Counted from the stretch's first letter, positions 1-9,566 are shown. The stretch: DNA of 64,000 bases from Loktanella sp. D2R18 (GCF_003318235.1 NZ_QOCG01000022.1:161224-225223); one strand, 5' to 3'. Notes: generated from the letters alone by a model not told the origin. Translations and numbers: made by a program.

Positions 1-1466
1 ATCCAAGACCTCGCAACTGACCTTGGCATTCTTGAGATTTTTCAATTTGTCGACGATCTGTGCGATCTTAAGATTTCGCCACGAGATACGCCACTTACCC
101 CGGCGCAGCCCCAACCATCGAACCCGAAGATCTCCCAGATATTGCGCCAACCGCGCCGATTGAGGTCGCCCCAAAGGATGAGCACCCCTCAGTTGACACG
201 CCGCCCGTAGAAGCACCTAGCCTTGGACCTAAAGCGGATGCCAAACCAGCCAAACGCAACGCAACCAGCCTGCGCGTTGACCCCGAAAGGGTCGACAGGC
301 TGATCAACGCAGTGGGCGAACTTATCATCAATCAATCGGTTATCTCCCAACGTCTCGAAAAAGCTGCGATTCCGAATTCCTCCGATCTTTTTGCCGATTT
401 GGATGATTACAAATTGCTCGCGCGCGAAATTCAAGAAGGCGTCATGGCCATCCGCGCCCAACCTGTAAAACCTCTTTTTCAACGCATGTTACGGATCGCC
501 CGCGAGGCCGCTGATGGCACGGGCAAAGACGTGGCCATTGTGACACATGGCGAAAACACTGAAGTCGACAAAACCGTTGTTGAACGGCTTGCTGACCCGC
601 TCACACATATGATCCGCAATGCAATTGACCATGGAATTGAAGCGCCCGAACAGCGCAAAGCCGCCGGGAAGCCTGAACAAGGGGTTCTTACACTCACCGC
701 AAGCCAGCGTTCTGGTAGCATCGTCATTGAGATTGCCGATGACGGAGCTGGGCTAAACAGGACCCGCATTCGCGCGATCGCTGTTGAAAAAGGGCTAATT
801 CCGGCTGATGCGACGCTCAGCGAACAAGAGATTGATCAACTCCTTTTTGCTCCCGGGTTTTCGACGGCAACTGAGATCACCAATTTGTCGGGCCGCGGCG
901 TCGGGATGGACGTTGTTAAAACAGCGATCACGACGTTGGGTGGCCGGGTCGCGATCACCAGCGTGCCTGGCAAGGGCACAACGTTCTCAATCACACTGCC
1001 ACTGACGTTGGCCGTCATGGACGGCATGATCATTAACGTCGGCGGGCAAACCATGGTCGTGCCGATTTCCAGCATCCTCGAATCAATTCGACCCAATACG
1101 TCGGACATCTCGCGGATCGGTTTGCACGGAGAGTTATTGCGTATCCGCGGGGAATATGTGCCCATCGTGGACTTGGCCGATCGGCTAGGGCATCCGCGCG
1201 ATAAGCGCACGATGACGGAACGTGTGCTCCTCTTGATCCAGACTGAGGCCGTCCCTCAATGCGCGCTTGCGGTCGACGATATCTTTGACCAACGACAAGT
1301 CGTCGTCAAAAGCATGCAAGGCAACTATGGCGCGATTTCGGGCATTTCCGGCGCGACAATCCTGGGTGATGGCAAAATTGCTTTGATCATTGACCCCGAC
1401 GCGATCGCGCTCAACGCAGCGCCACGCAATTTTGAAGAGGAGGCACTCCATGTCGCAGCAACCTGA
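1..1466 (+). CDS. cheA: Chemotaxis histidine kinase CheA, 5' end outside window, apparent frameshift
   Basis: CheA autophosphorylates in response to receptor signals and donates phosphate to CheY and CheB at the cytoplasmic face of receptor arrays. From about position 268 the reading frame gives the dimerisation helix, then the HATPase core with the N-box HMIRNAIDHGIE, the G1 box DDGAGL and the G2 box GRGVGMDVV, then a CheW-like P5 domain to the stop at 1464-1466. The window starts inside the gene. Positions 1 to about 100 read as plausible upstream CheA sequence (GILEIFQFVDDLCDLKI) in frame 1, whereas the proline-rich linker and everything after it are in frame 3, which opens only after a stop at 69-71. 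One base appears to be missing at about 85-120, near a C-rich run, so this is either a sequencing error or a real lesion. The 3' end overlaps cheW by 17 bp. The identity is firm; whether the gene is intact is not. Confidence 0.9.
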
Positions 1467-1917
1467 AGCCCCACAAGCCAAGCAACTTGAATTTGTAACG
1501 CTTGTTGCTGGCGGTCAGAATTTTTGCGTTGAGATTACGCAAATTCGCGAGATTCGACGCTGGACCCCCGTAACGATCCTGCCTCACTCCCCCTTCCATG
1601 TCTTAGGGGTGATCAATCTGCGCGGCGCGGTCATTCCAATTATCGATCTCGCGGTCAAGCTCGGCTTTGAAAAAATTCAACCGACAGAACGCCATGTTAT
1701 CATCATTACCGCAATAGAAGATCGCATCGTTGGGCTTCTGGTCGAATCCGTGTCTGAAATTCTTGGGGTGAGCGCGGATATGGTGCGCGAAACGCCCCGC
1801 GGCCCCGAAGACCCCGCAACACGTGCAATTCAGGGTATCATTCCCGTCGATGACGACATGACCAAAATCATTAACCTTAGTGCACTTATGCCAAGCCTAG
1901 ACCCGGTGGCGGCATGA
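1450..1917 (+). CDS. cheW: Chemotaxis coupling protein CheW
   Basis: A 155-residue single-domain CheW that links chemoreceptors to CheA in the cytoplasm. The SH3-like beta fold is recognisable from the segments FCVEITQIREI, GVINLRGAVIPIIDL and VGLLVESVSEIL. The start is placed at the ATG at 1450 because a strong AGGAGG lies just upstream; an earlier in-frame ATG at 1390 would sit deep inside cheA. The stop overlaps the cheR start as ATGA, so the two genes are probably translationally coupled. Length and motifs are normal for the family. Confidence 0.95.
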   Translation: MSQQPEAPQAKQLEFVTLVAGGQNFCVEITQIREIRRWTPVTILPHSPFHVLGVINLRGAVIPIIDLAVKLGFEKIQPTERHVIIITAIEDRIVGLLVESVSEILGVSADMVRETPRGPEDPATRAIQGIIPVDDDMTKIINLSALMPSLDPVAA

Positions 1918-2816
1918 CATCGACCGCTCAGCAAACGATGGCGCCCTTGCAGCCGGCAGAGTTCGCGTTTTCTGATGCAGACTTCAGTCAAATCGCAAGC
2001 TTGGCCTTGAAAAAGTATGGCCTGAACCTTCAATCTTCTAAAAAGGCACTGGTATATTCGCGTTTGGCCAAGCGGCTTCGCCAGCTTAAGATGAGCACGT
2101 TTGCCGATTACTATGCGCTACTTAACCAGCCGCAAGAACATGATGAACACTCACATTTTCTGTCAGCACTCACGACGAACGTGACCCATTTTTTTCGCGA
2201 GGAACATCATTTCACCTACCTGCAGAACATAGTAATGCCAAAATTGGTTACCAAGGCGCAGGCCGGAAGAAGCGTGCGCCTTTGGTCATCGGCCTGCTCA
2301 TCTGGTCAAGAAGCATATTGTATGGCGGCAATCGTCAATGCAGTCTGCCCTGAATTTGCAAGCCTCGATATCAAAATTCTCGCCACAGATATTGACCCCA
2401 AGATCGTCGCACAAGCAAAACAAGGCACCTATCCAGATACGCAGCGAACCGCTATTCCAGCAGCGTTTCGCGATACGATGATTGCGGCAAATGCCACATC
2501 AGACGGGTCGATCACAATGCACCGAAAACTTAAAAGCCTCATTTCATTTGCCGAATTGAATTTGATTGGTGCCTGGCCAATGCGTAAAGAATTTGATGTC
2601 ATTTTCTGCCGCAATGTCGCGATTTACTTTGATCCGGCCACTCAACATCGGCTTTGGACCCGTTTTCACGATTTACTGGCGCCGGACGGGCACATGATGA
2701 TCGGGCACTCTGAACGTCTCGGTGGCCAGGCAGCCAAAAAATTTCACAACGTCGATATCACAACCTACCAAAAATCCATTGGGCACGCCCCGTTCTTGGA
2801 CGAAAAGAAAGAATAA
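1914..2816 (+). CDS. cheR: Chemoreceptor glutamate methyltransferase CheR
   Basis: S-adenosylmethionine-dependent methyltransferase that methylates glutamates on chemoreceptors for adaptation; it is opposed by CheB. The 300-residue protein has the N-terminal helical domain with the characteristic NVTHFFRE segment, the SAM-binding segment LWSSACSSGQE and the late motif FCRNVAIYF typical of CheR. The start ATG overlaps the cheW stop by 4 bp and cheY follows after 3 bp, so the gene lies in the middle of the che operon. Length matches the family, and no C-terminal receptor-tethering pentapeptide is apparent. Confidence 0.95.
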   Translation: MTSTAQQTMAPLQPAEFAFSDADFSQIASLALKKYGLNLQSSKKALVYSRLAKRLRQLKMSTFADYYALLNQPQEHDEHSHFLSALTTNVTHFFREEHHFTYLQNIVMPKLVTKAQAGRSVRLWSSACSSGQEAYCMAAIVNAVCPEFASLDIKILATDIDPKIVAQAKQGTYPDTQRTAIPAAFRDTMIAANATSDGSITMHRKLKSLISFAELNLIGAWPMRKEFDVIFCRNVAIYFDPATQHRLWTRFHDLLAPDGHMMIGHSERLGGQAAKKFHNVDITTYQKSIGHAPFLDEKKE

Positions 2817-2819
2817 GAC

Positions 2820-3206
2820 ATGAGCCTCAAAGACTCGCTACGCGTTATGATCGTCGATGATATGGGGGTCAGTCGTGGACTGTTGGTCCAAGCCATTGAA
2901 GAGATGGGAATTTGGAAAAACCAAGCAGAAAACGACGGCCGCGCCGCGCTGGCAAAACTGATTGCGGATCCAGTGCACCTCGTCCTGTCCGACTATAACA
3001 TGCCCGGCATGGATGGGTTGGAATTACTCAAAGCATTGCGTCAAAATCGTTCCACGGCGCGCGTCGGTTTCATACTTGTCACCGGCAACCCAACCGCAGA
3101 TTTAGTGACCAAGGGAAAGGCTCTTGGGGTCAACAATATCATCAAAAAGCCGTTCACAACGGCAAGCATGAAACAATGTATCGAAAGCGTCGTTGGCCGC
3201 TTATGA
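2820..3206 (+). CDS. cheY: Chemotaxis response regulator CheY
   Basis: A 128-residue stand-alone receiver domain. The acidic pair D13-D14, phospho-acceptor D58 in LSDYNMPG, T88 and K110 in KKPF are all present, so it should accept phosphate from CheA and act on the flagellar motor. There is no output domain. It starts 3 bp after the cheR stop, and its own TGA stop overlaps the ATG of the next small gene. Alphaproteobacteria often have several CheY proteins, so whether this one drives the motor or acts as a phosphate sink cannot be told from sequence. Confidence 0.93.
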   Translation: MSLKDSLRVMIVDDMGVSRGLLVQAIEEMGIWKNQAENDGRAALAKLIADPVHLVLSDYNMPGMDGLELLKALRQNRSTARVGFILVTGNPTADLVTKGKALGVNNIIKKPFTTASMKQCIESVVGRL

Positions 3207-3580
3207 CAGAGCAGATTAAACAAATGGACCGCCACGATCTCAAGGCCGTTCTAAAAAACACGAGCGCTGCGATGCGCGAGTTGGGGCAAACATTGACCCA
3301 ACTCGAAGAGGCGCTGCTTGACGATATGATGGCCGGAACCAGCATCGTACAAAATAAGCCAGCGATGCAGACCATCGATTTTTTGATGCAATCAATCGAG
3401 GAGCTTGCATTGATGTTTGACCGTATGGAGGCGCATGAACATGTCTCCGGTGAGGTGGATTATTTAGATGTAATCGCGCCAATCCGGTTGCAACGCATTC
3501 GCGAACACATCGCAGGTCGTCGAGCGCGATATGCGCAAATCAGTGAGCACCCAAGTTCCGATGGCATTTCAATGTTTTAA
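3203..3580 (+). CDS. Small CheZ/CheT-like chemotaxis protein, candidate CheY phosphatase
   Basis: A 125-residue protein predicted almost entirely helical and rich in Leu, Glu and Met. Residues 57-75 read TIDFLMQSIEELALMFDRM and contain a D-x-x-x-Q pattern (D59, Q63) in a helix, as in the active site of CheZ phosphatases. Sinorhizobium meliloti CheT, a small che-operon protein, has been described as carrying the same motif. The ATG at 3203 overlaps the cheY stop by 4 bp and precedes cheB, which fits a role in removing phosphate from CheY. The start is chosen for that overlap rather than an earlier ATG inside cheY. The operon position and motif are seen; the phosphatase role is inferred. Confidence 0.6.
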   Translation: MTEQIKQMDRHDLKAVLKNTSAAMRELGQTLTQLEEALLDDMMAGTSIVQNKPAMQTIDFLMQSIEELALMFDRMEAHEHVSGEVDYLDVIAPIRLQRIREHIAGRRARYAQISEHPSSDGISMF

Positions 3581-3692
3581 TAGTTCGGCAAAGGGTCAAG
3601 CCCATCATGCAAACCAATGTCCAGACCGCCCTAGTTTTACGCCACAGGCACCACCTCGCAGTATCCGAATGGTTCCGCGCTAGGAGCAAGCA

Positions 3693-4319
3693 ATGGAAAC
3701 GATAAATGCGCCGTTCAACGGGCGTCCCGCGACTGAAAATATAGCGGCACGAAAATTTATTTTGTTGGGTTCATCGACCGGAGGCGTCGATGCGTTGATA
3801 CAAATCCTACGCCATTTTGACTCGGATTGCCCACCGACGTTGATCGTGCAGCACACTGGTAGCCAGTTTGCGCAAAGTTTGATTAGGTTACTCGACGGTG
3901 CGACACGGGCCAAAGTTGTCGCGGCCCAAAATGGCGCAATGCTGGAACGCGGCATGGTCTATCTTTCGCCAAGCACTGAACAGCATCTTTGTCTTGCCGA
4001 TAATCTGCCGCTGAGGATTGCGCTAAGCCAAAGTCCACCGCGAACAAGCCACCGCCCCTCCGTTGACGCATTGTTTGAATCTGCGGTTCCACATGCAGCA
4101 AATGCCACTGCAGCAATTCTCACAGGTATGGGAAAAGACGGGGCGCAGGGGCTTCTTGCGTTACGCCAAGCGGGCGCACAAACGGTTGGTCAGAACGAAG
4201 ACACATCCATCGTTTATGCGATGCCGCGGGTCGCGCAAGCTTTGGGCGGTGTCGCACACGCATTGCCGATCACCGAAATAGGGCCCGCTCTGCTACGTGC
4301 GGCAACACAAAGGACCTAA
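3693..4319 (+). CDS. cheB: CheB methylesterase domain protein without receiver domain
   Basis: Receptor methylesterase/deamidase that reverses CheR methylation. The 208 residues cover only the catalytic domain: S28 in GSSTGG, H54 in VQHTG and D149 in TGMGKDG form the expected triad. The family norm is about 350 residues with an N-terminal receiver that is phosphorylated by CheA and relieves autoinhibition. Here only about 20 residues precede the catalytic fold, so control by phosphorylation must be absent or provided by another protein. AGGAGC lies 6 bases upstream of the ATG. A 112-bp gap separates it from the preceding gene, while cheD starts one base after its stop. Confidence 0.88.
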   Translation: METINAPFNGRPATENIAARKFILLGSSTGGVDALIQILRHFDSDCPPTLIVQHTGSQFAQSLIRLLDGATRAKVVAAQNGAMLERGMVYLSPSTEQHLCLADNLPLRIALSQSPPRTSHRPSVDALFESAVPHAANATAAILTGMGKDGAQGLLALRQAGAQTVGQNEDTSIVYAMPRVAQALGGVAHALPITEIGPALLRAATQRT

Positions 4320-4320
4320 A

Positions 4321-4860
4321 ATGAATGTCACCCGCGCCCCTGATAAATCGCATCAAACCATCACGGTGATCCAAGGCGATTTCGCCGTCTCTGCGGATCC
4401 AAACATCGTGTTGTCCACCGTCTTGGGATCCTGCGTCGCAGTGTGCCTCTATGACGCTACGGCCAGCGTAGGCGGCATGAACCATTTTCTACTGGCCAGC
4501 AGTTCTGACGCTAGGTCGAAAGACCTACGCTATGGCGTCAATGCGATGGAGTTGCTTATTAACCGCGTTTTGCGCGCGGGCGGCGACCGCGGATCGCTGC
4601 AAGCTAAAATATTTGGAGGCGCCAAGATGACAACCCATGCAGGGGATATCGGGCGCAATAACGCCGATTTTGCGCTGGAATTTTTGACGCGCGAAGGCAT
4701 CTCATGCGTGTCCCAAAGCCTTGGCGGCGATCAGGCCCGTCGCGTGCAGTTCACCCCGACAACGGGTGCTGCGCGTCAATTGCAAATCGCAGGACCAGAA
4801 CCCGCGCTTAAACCTATGCGCCCCCCAGTAAGCGAAGCCCCCGATATCACGCTATTCTAG
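4321..4860 (+). CDS. cheD: Chemoreceptor glutamine deamidase CheD
   Basis: A 179-residue CheD, which converts specific receptor glutamines to glutamates and in some species binds CheC. The catalytic cysteine C38 in VLGSCVAVCL and H55 in GGMNHFLL fit the family's Cys-His chemistry. An earlier in-frame ATG at 4297 lies inside cheB, so the start is placed at 4321, one base after the cheB stop, implying coupling. The stop overlaps the 3' end of the convergent dehydrogenase by 4 bp. No CheC is seen in the window. This is the last gene of the che operon here. Confidence 0.92.
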   Translation: MNVTRAPDKSHQTITVIQGDFAVSADPNIVLSTVLGSCVAVCLYDATASVGGMNHFLLASSSDARSKDLRYGVNAMELLINRVLRAGGDRGSLQAKIFGGAKMTTHAGDIGRNNADFALEFLTREGISCVSQSLGGDQARRVQFTPTTGAARQLQIAGPEPALKPMRPPVSEAPDITLF

Positions 4861-5738
4861 GGCTGTCCGTCGAGTGCTTGTAAACGCTTGAGCAACGATG
4901 ATGTGTCCCAACGTCCGCCGCCCAGTTTTTGCACGTCCTTATAGAACTGATCTACCAAGGCGGTGACAGGGAGGCTCGCGCCGTTTTCATCTGCCGTGTC
5001 CAAGCAAATCCCGAGGTCCTTGCGCATCCAATCCACAGCGAACCCGTGGTCGAATTGATCGTCCAGCATGGTTTCAGAGCGGTTATCCATCTGCCAGCTT
5101 CCAGCTGCGCCTTGGCTGATGACTTCGACGACCGCGCGCCCATCTAATCCGGCTTTTTGTGCGAAATGCAGAGCTTCTGATAGGCCTTGAACAAGGCCGG
5201 CAATCGCAATTTGATTGCACATTTTTGTCATTTGACCGGCACCGCTGTCACCGATCCGACGGCAAATCCGGGCATAGGCGGCAAGCACGGGTTCCACGGT
5301 GTCAAAGCTGTCTTGCGCGCCACCGCACATCAACGAGAGAACGCCATTTTCAGCCCCCGCCTGCCCGCCCGAAACTGGCGCATCGACGAATGCGACGCCT
5401 AACGCAGCGGCCGCGTCGTGCAATTCGCGCGTTACCGCAGCCGAAACAGTGGTATGATCGACAAAGGTTGTCCCCGCTGCCATGCCCGCGAACGCACCAT
5501 CCGCACCAAGGCAAACAGACCGCAGATCATCGTCATTGCCAACACATGACATCACAATGTCTGCGCCATCGGCTGCAGCGCGCGGCGTCGCGGCCATCTT
5601 GCCACCATGCGCTGCCACCCATTTTTCGGCCTTGGCCGCCGTTCGGTTATATACCGTGACGGCGTGCCCTGCTGCTTGCAGATGCCCCGCCATGGGAAAT
5701 CCCATCACGCCAAGTCCTAAAAATGCGAGTTTAGCCAT
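4857..5738 (-). CDS. NAD(P)-dependent beta-hydroxyacid dehydrogenase (3-hydroxyisobutyrate dehydrogenase family)
   Basis: A 293-residue cytosolic oxidoreductase. The N-terminal Rossmann fold has GLGVMGFPMAGHL, followed by the family signature DAPVSGGQAGAENG near residue 119 and the catalytic lysine K172 in GQMTKMCNQ. NR after the second strand suggests NADP(H). Candidate substrates are 3-hydroxyisobutyrate, tartronate semialdehyde or a related beta-hydroxyacid; sequence alone does not decide. It is convergent with cheD and lies downstream of the acyl-CoA synthetase on the same strand with a 33-bp gap, so the two may be co-transcribed. Confidence 0.85.
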   Translation of the reverse strand: MAKLAFLGLGVMGFPMAGHLQAAGHAVTVYNRTAAKAEKWVAAHGGKMAATPRAAADGADIVMSCVGNDDDLRSVCLGADGAFAGMAAGTTFVDHTTVSAAVTRELHDAAAALGVAFVDAPVSGGQAGAENGVLSLMCGGAQDSFDTVEPVLAAYARICRRIGDSGAGQMTKMCNQIAIAGLVQGLSEALHFAQKAGLDGRAVVEVISQGAAGSWQMDNRSETMLDDQFDHGFAVDWMRKDLGICLDTADENGASLPVTALVDQFYKDVQKLGGGRWDTSSLLKRLQALDGQP

Positions 5739-5771
5739 CGATCCACGTCCTTCTATTGCGGCGCGTTGGCG

Positions 5772-7658
5772 TTACTCGGCGATCTCCCATGCGATCGTGA
5801 AGGCGGCCAGCGCGTCTCCGATGACTTTTTCCTCTACATCCGCGGGTTTTGCAATACGCGCAATCAACCCACGTTTTTTGTGTTCAGTCACGATTTCAAC
5901 AGTGGCACCTGTCTCGGCAAGGGCTTCGTTGTAAATCCGCGTGATCGCAAGTTTACGTAGGTCTGGCTTAAAGATTTTTCCGACCGCTGTTTTTGGCAGT
6001 TCATCCAAAATCTCAAGATGCTTGGGGAATGCCGCACGTTCGTGGATATGCTCTTTGGAAAAGGCGATCAGCTCGTCCGAGGTAATTTCAGCCCCATCAA
6101 CCAATTCCACATAGGCGCATGGGATTTCACCCGCGTGTGCGTCCGGTTGACCAATCGCGCCAGCAAAGGCCACCGCTGGGTGCCCGGCAAGCGCCTCTTC
6201 GATTTCAGCGGGGTCGATGTTGTGACCACCGCGAATGATCAAATCTTTTGCCCGGCCCGTAATCCACATATAGCCATCTGGGTCGATCCGCCCTAAGTCA
6301 CCCGTGCGCAAATACTGCGTTTCAGATTTATCACCGGGATAGTACAGGTTCTCGTTTTTGTCGGCCTCTGTGTAGGTTTCGCCCATCGAAACGCCTGGGC
6401 TGGATACGCAAATTTCGCCAATTTCGTCGGGTTCCACCTCTTGGCCCGTCGCAACCGAGATGATTTTGATATCCGTGTGCGGGAACGGTAGACCGGTAGA
6501 ACCCACGCGTTTTTCGCCCTCAGGTGGGTTGATCGCGACCAAGCATGTGGCCTCGGTCAATCCGTAACCTTCACAAATTGTGATCCCGGCGGCTGCCTCG
6601 AACCGTTTGTATAGCTCAAGCGGCAAAGGCGCGGACCCACAAAACGCTAAGCGCAGTGATGAAATATCTGCATCAACCGAGCGCTGCATCAATGCAGACA
6701 TCGCCGTAGGAACCGTTATCATAAAAGTAACTTTGTGCTTTTCGACCAGCTTCCAGAAATTATCGAAAACACCTTCGCCGCGGTAACCCTGCGGAGTCGG
6801 GAACACAACTTCGGCCCCTGAACCAAGCGACGCACCCAACGAGACGGTCGTCGCGAAAACATGGAAAAGCGGCAGCGGACAAATCTGCACATCTTGTTCG
6901 GTAAACAACAATCGCGCGCCCAGCCAAGCATTATAGATAATCCCCGAATAGCGGTGCTGTACGACCTTAGGCATCCCGGTTGTGCCGCCTGTGTGGAAAT
7001 AGGCGGCAACACGGTCCCCTTCGCTATCCGCAAACGCGAGAGTTTTGGGCTGTTTCGCCATCTCAGTGTGGAAGTTCAGCACGCGCGCGTCGTGGTTCGT
7101 TGGGTTTTTCGGCCGGATTAGCGGCACGATAAATTTCTTAATCCCGGTCAGATAGCGGTGCAAATCCACTTCCAGAACGGTTTTGACATTAGGCGCAAAG
7201 CGCACGGCCTCAGCCGCCTTTTGGGCCACATCGGTTTTGGGAAAGGCTTTGAGCGTGACCAGCACCTTGGCGTTGGTTTCACGCAAAATTGCGGAAATCT
7301 GTTCGGCGTCAAGCAACGGGTTAATCGGGTTCACGATGCCTGCAACCTGTCCTCCCAAGATCGTCAGGATGGCTTCAGTGGCATTGGGCAGCAAGAATGC
7401 AACAACATCCGTTTCGCCCACGCCCAGCGACCGAAACAAGTTCGCAGCCTGCGCGGTTTGTTCGCGCAATTCGTTCCACGATAATGTTTCGCATTTTGAA
7501 TCCGGGTCCGACAGCAGGCTATAGCTCACCGCGTTCCGTTCCCCAAATTTGTCAGCGGTCTGATTGAGCAGCGCAAACGTGGTCTTAGGCAGATCGCGAT
7601 CTTCCCATGGCATTTCTTGTTCGATCGCATTGCGATCAGCGACATTTGCATAAGCCAT
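5772..7658 (-). CDS. Acyl-CoA synthetase (AMP-forming, FadD-like)
   Basis: A 628-residue adenylate-forming enzyme that activates a carboxylic acid to its acyl-AMP and then to its CoA thioester. The P-loop-like motif FHTGGTTGMPK, the ICEGYGLTEA segment, the YLRTGDLGRID hinge segment and the conserved lysine in KTAVGKIFK near the C terminus are all visible. No signal peptide or clear membrane segment is seen. The start has a GGAGGAG site upstream in the leader. It is encoded just upstream of the dehydrogenase. Medium- or long-chain fatty acids are likely substrates, but this is a family-level inference. Confidence 0.87.
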   Translation of the reverse strand: MAYANVADRNAIEQEMPWEDRDLPKTTFALLNQTADKFGERNAVSYSLLSDPDSKCETLSWNELREQTAQAANLFRSLGVGETDVVAFLLPNATEAILTILGGQVAGIVNPINPLLDAEQISAILRETNAKVLVTLKAFPKTDVAQKAAEAVRFAPNVKTVLEVDLHRYLTGIKKFIVPLIRPKNPTNHDARVLNFHTEMAKQPKTLAFADSEGDRVAAYFHTGGTTGMPKVVQHRYSGIIYNAWLGARLLFTEQDVQICPLPLFHVFATTVSLGASLGSGAEVVFPTPQGYRGEGVFDNFWKLVEKHKVTFMITVPTAMSALMQRSVDADISSLRLAFCGSAPLPLELYKRFEAAAGITICEGYGLTEATCLVAINPPEGEKRVGSTGLPFPHTDIKIISVATGQEVEPDEIGEICVSSPGVSMGETYTEADKNENLYYPGDKSETQYLRTGDLGRIDPDGYMWITGRAKDLIIRGGHNIDPAEIEEALAGHPAVAFAGAIGQPDAHAGEIPCAYVELVDGAEITSDELIAFSKEHIHERAAFPKHLEILDELPKTAVGKIFKPDLRKLAITRIYNEALAETGATVEIVTEHKKRGLIARIAKPADVEEKVIGDALAAFTIAWEIAE

Positions 7659-7775
7659 GTCGGTTCTCCTCCCCTAAAAGTATTTTGCGGCCTAACCTCA
7701 AAGCCCGCGACGTCTGAAGAATAACGTGGGCAAATCCGCAGCATAGCGCAAGTCTGACGCTACGATATTTCCATA

Positions 7776-9566
7776 TTATTCGGCTGCGCCACCTTCAGTG
7801 AACTGCAATTTTGCCAAACGCGCGTATAGCCCGCCTTGCGCGACAAGGCTATCGTGTGTGCCTTGGGCGACGATCTTGCCTTCTTCGAATACGATAATGC
7901 GGTCGGCTTTCTTCACCGTCGCCAGTCGGTGCGCGACAATCAATGTCGTGCGCGTCTTCGCCAATTCGTCGACCGCAACTTGCACCGCATGTTCGCTTTC
8001 GGCATCAAGCGCACTTGTCGCCTCGTCCAGCAGCAAGATCGGTGCGTCACGCAAAATCGCACGAGCAATCGCGATCCGCTGCTTTTGCCCGCCCGACAGC
8101 ATCACGCCCCGTTCGCCAACATAGCTGTCATAGCCATCGGGCAAGGCGCTTAGAAAATCATGCGCAGCGGCGGCTTTAGCTGCTTCAACGACTTCGGCGT
8201 CCGTCGCATTTGGACGACCAAAACGGATGTTTTCTAACGCGGTATCTGCAAAAATCATCGGGTCTTGTGGGACCAAGGCGATATGTTGGCGGAACGCGGT
8301 GCGTTCCATATCGCGCAAATCCTGCCCATCGATACGCACCGCCCCGACCTGCGGGTCATAGAACCGCTGCACCATATGGATCATCGTACTTTTGCCCGCA
8401 CCAGACGGGCCGACAAGTGCGACCGTTTCGCCAGGTTTGATATCAAGATCAACACCATGAAGCGCAGGAATATCGGCGCGCGAAGGATAGCTAAAGTGCA
8501 CATTGTCGAACATCAATCCACCTTTGACGGGCGTCACCACGGCGTCTGGTTTCGCAGGATCCTGCACCGTATCCTCAATGGTTAGCAATTCGACTAAGCG
8601 TTCTGTTGCCCCTGCAGCGCGCTGCAATTCCCCCCAGACTTCGGATAGCGCTGCAACCGCGCCGCCAACCATGATCGTGTAGATCATGAATTGCACCAGA
8701 CCGCCTTCAGTGGTTTCGCCAGCCCGTACATCTTGCGACCCCATGCGTAAGAACATGACAATTGCAGAAAAGACCATAAAGATCACAAGCGCTGTGAGCA
8801 TAGCCCGGGTAAAAATCCGGCGCCGGGCCGACCGATAGCTTTGCTCGGTCACATCATCGAACTTGGCGCGGCTTAGGTCTTCGTGGGTAAAGGCCTGCAC
8901 GGTTTGCGCTGCTAGCAATTGTTCTGACGCGCCGCCGCTTGATTCCGCGATCAAGTCTTGGTTTTCTTTGGATTGGCTGCGCACGCGCCGCCCCAAAATG
9001 ACCATTGGGATCAAAACAACCGGGATCGGCCACAGCACCATGACGCTCATCTTGACCGATGTCAGCATCATCAGCACTACACCGCCAAGGAAAATCAATA
9101 CGTTACGCAGTGCTATAGATGCAGAGCTACCGACCACCGACAAGATCAGCGTGGTATCGGTCGTGATCCGGCTCAGCACCTCACCAGTCATGACACGTTC
9201 GTAAAACGCAGGGCTCATCCCGATCATGCGGGCAAAAACCGCTTTGCGAATATCCGCAACGATCCGTTCACCAAGCCGCGTCACCAAAAAATAGCGGAGC
9301 GCCGTCCCGACCGCCAAAAGCCCGGCGAATGTCATCATCGTTCTGAAATGCCCGGCCAACATCGCGCCGTCATCTGCGCCAAAATTGTCAACGATCAGTC
9401 GCGCCGCGATTGGCAAGAACAATGAAATCGACGCGGTAAAAATGAGCGCGAGCCCCGCACTGATTACGTTCAACCGGTAAGGTTTCAAGAACGGCCACAA
9501 CGCCTTGAGCGCGCTCACCTTCTTACCGGGGTCGCGGTCTAAACCAATTTTCGGGGGTCTGGCCAT
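7776..9566 (-). CDS. ABC exporter half-transporter (MsbA-type, fused membrane and ATPase domains)
   Basis: A 596-residue half-transporter that should homodimerise in the inner membrane. The first 320 or so residues form six hydrophobic segments (for example VISAGLALIFTASISLFLP and VLIFLGGVVLMML). The ATPase half carries Walker A GPSGAGKST near residue 390, a Q-loop, the LSGGQKQRIAIARA signature, Walker B ILLLDEATSALD and the H-loop VAHRLAT. The family exports lipids, lipid A or drugs; there is no substrate gene nearby to settle this. It is separated from the acyl-CoA synthetase by 117 bp and is read toward it. Confidence 0.88.
   Translation of the reverse strand: MARPPKIGLDRDPGKKVSALKALWPFLKPYRLNVISAGLALIFTASISLFLPIAARLIVDNFGADDGAMLAGHFRTMMTFAGLLAVGTALRYFLVTRLGERIVADIRKAVFARMIGMSPAFYERVMTGEVLSRITTDTTLILSVVGSSASIALRNVLIFLGGVVLMMLTSVKMSVMVLWPIPVVLIPMVILGRRVRSQSKENQDLIAESSGGASEQLLAAQTVQAFTHEDLSRAKFDDVTEQSYRSARRRIFTRAMLTALVIFMVFSAIVMFLRMGSQDVRAGETTEGGLVQFMIYTIMVGGAVAALSEVWGELQRAAGATERLVELLTIEDTVQDPAKPDAVVTPVKGGLMFDNVHFSYPSRADIPALHGVDLDIKPGETVALVGPSGAGKSTMIHMVQRFYDPQVGAVRIDGQDLRDMERTAFRQHIALVPQDPMIFADTALENIRFGRPNATDAEVVEAAKAAAAHDFLSALPDGYDSYVGERGVMLSGGQKQRIAIARAILRDAPILLLDEATSALDAESEHAVQVAVDELAKTRTTLIVAHRLATVKKADRIIVFEEGKIVAQGTHDSLVAQGGLYARLAKLQFTEGGAAE

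Noticed and set aside
7158..7524. Plus-strand frames opposite the acyl-CoA synthetase
   Set aside because: Antisense shadows of a clear enzyme gene.
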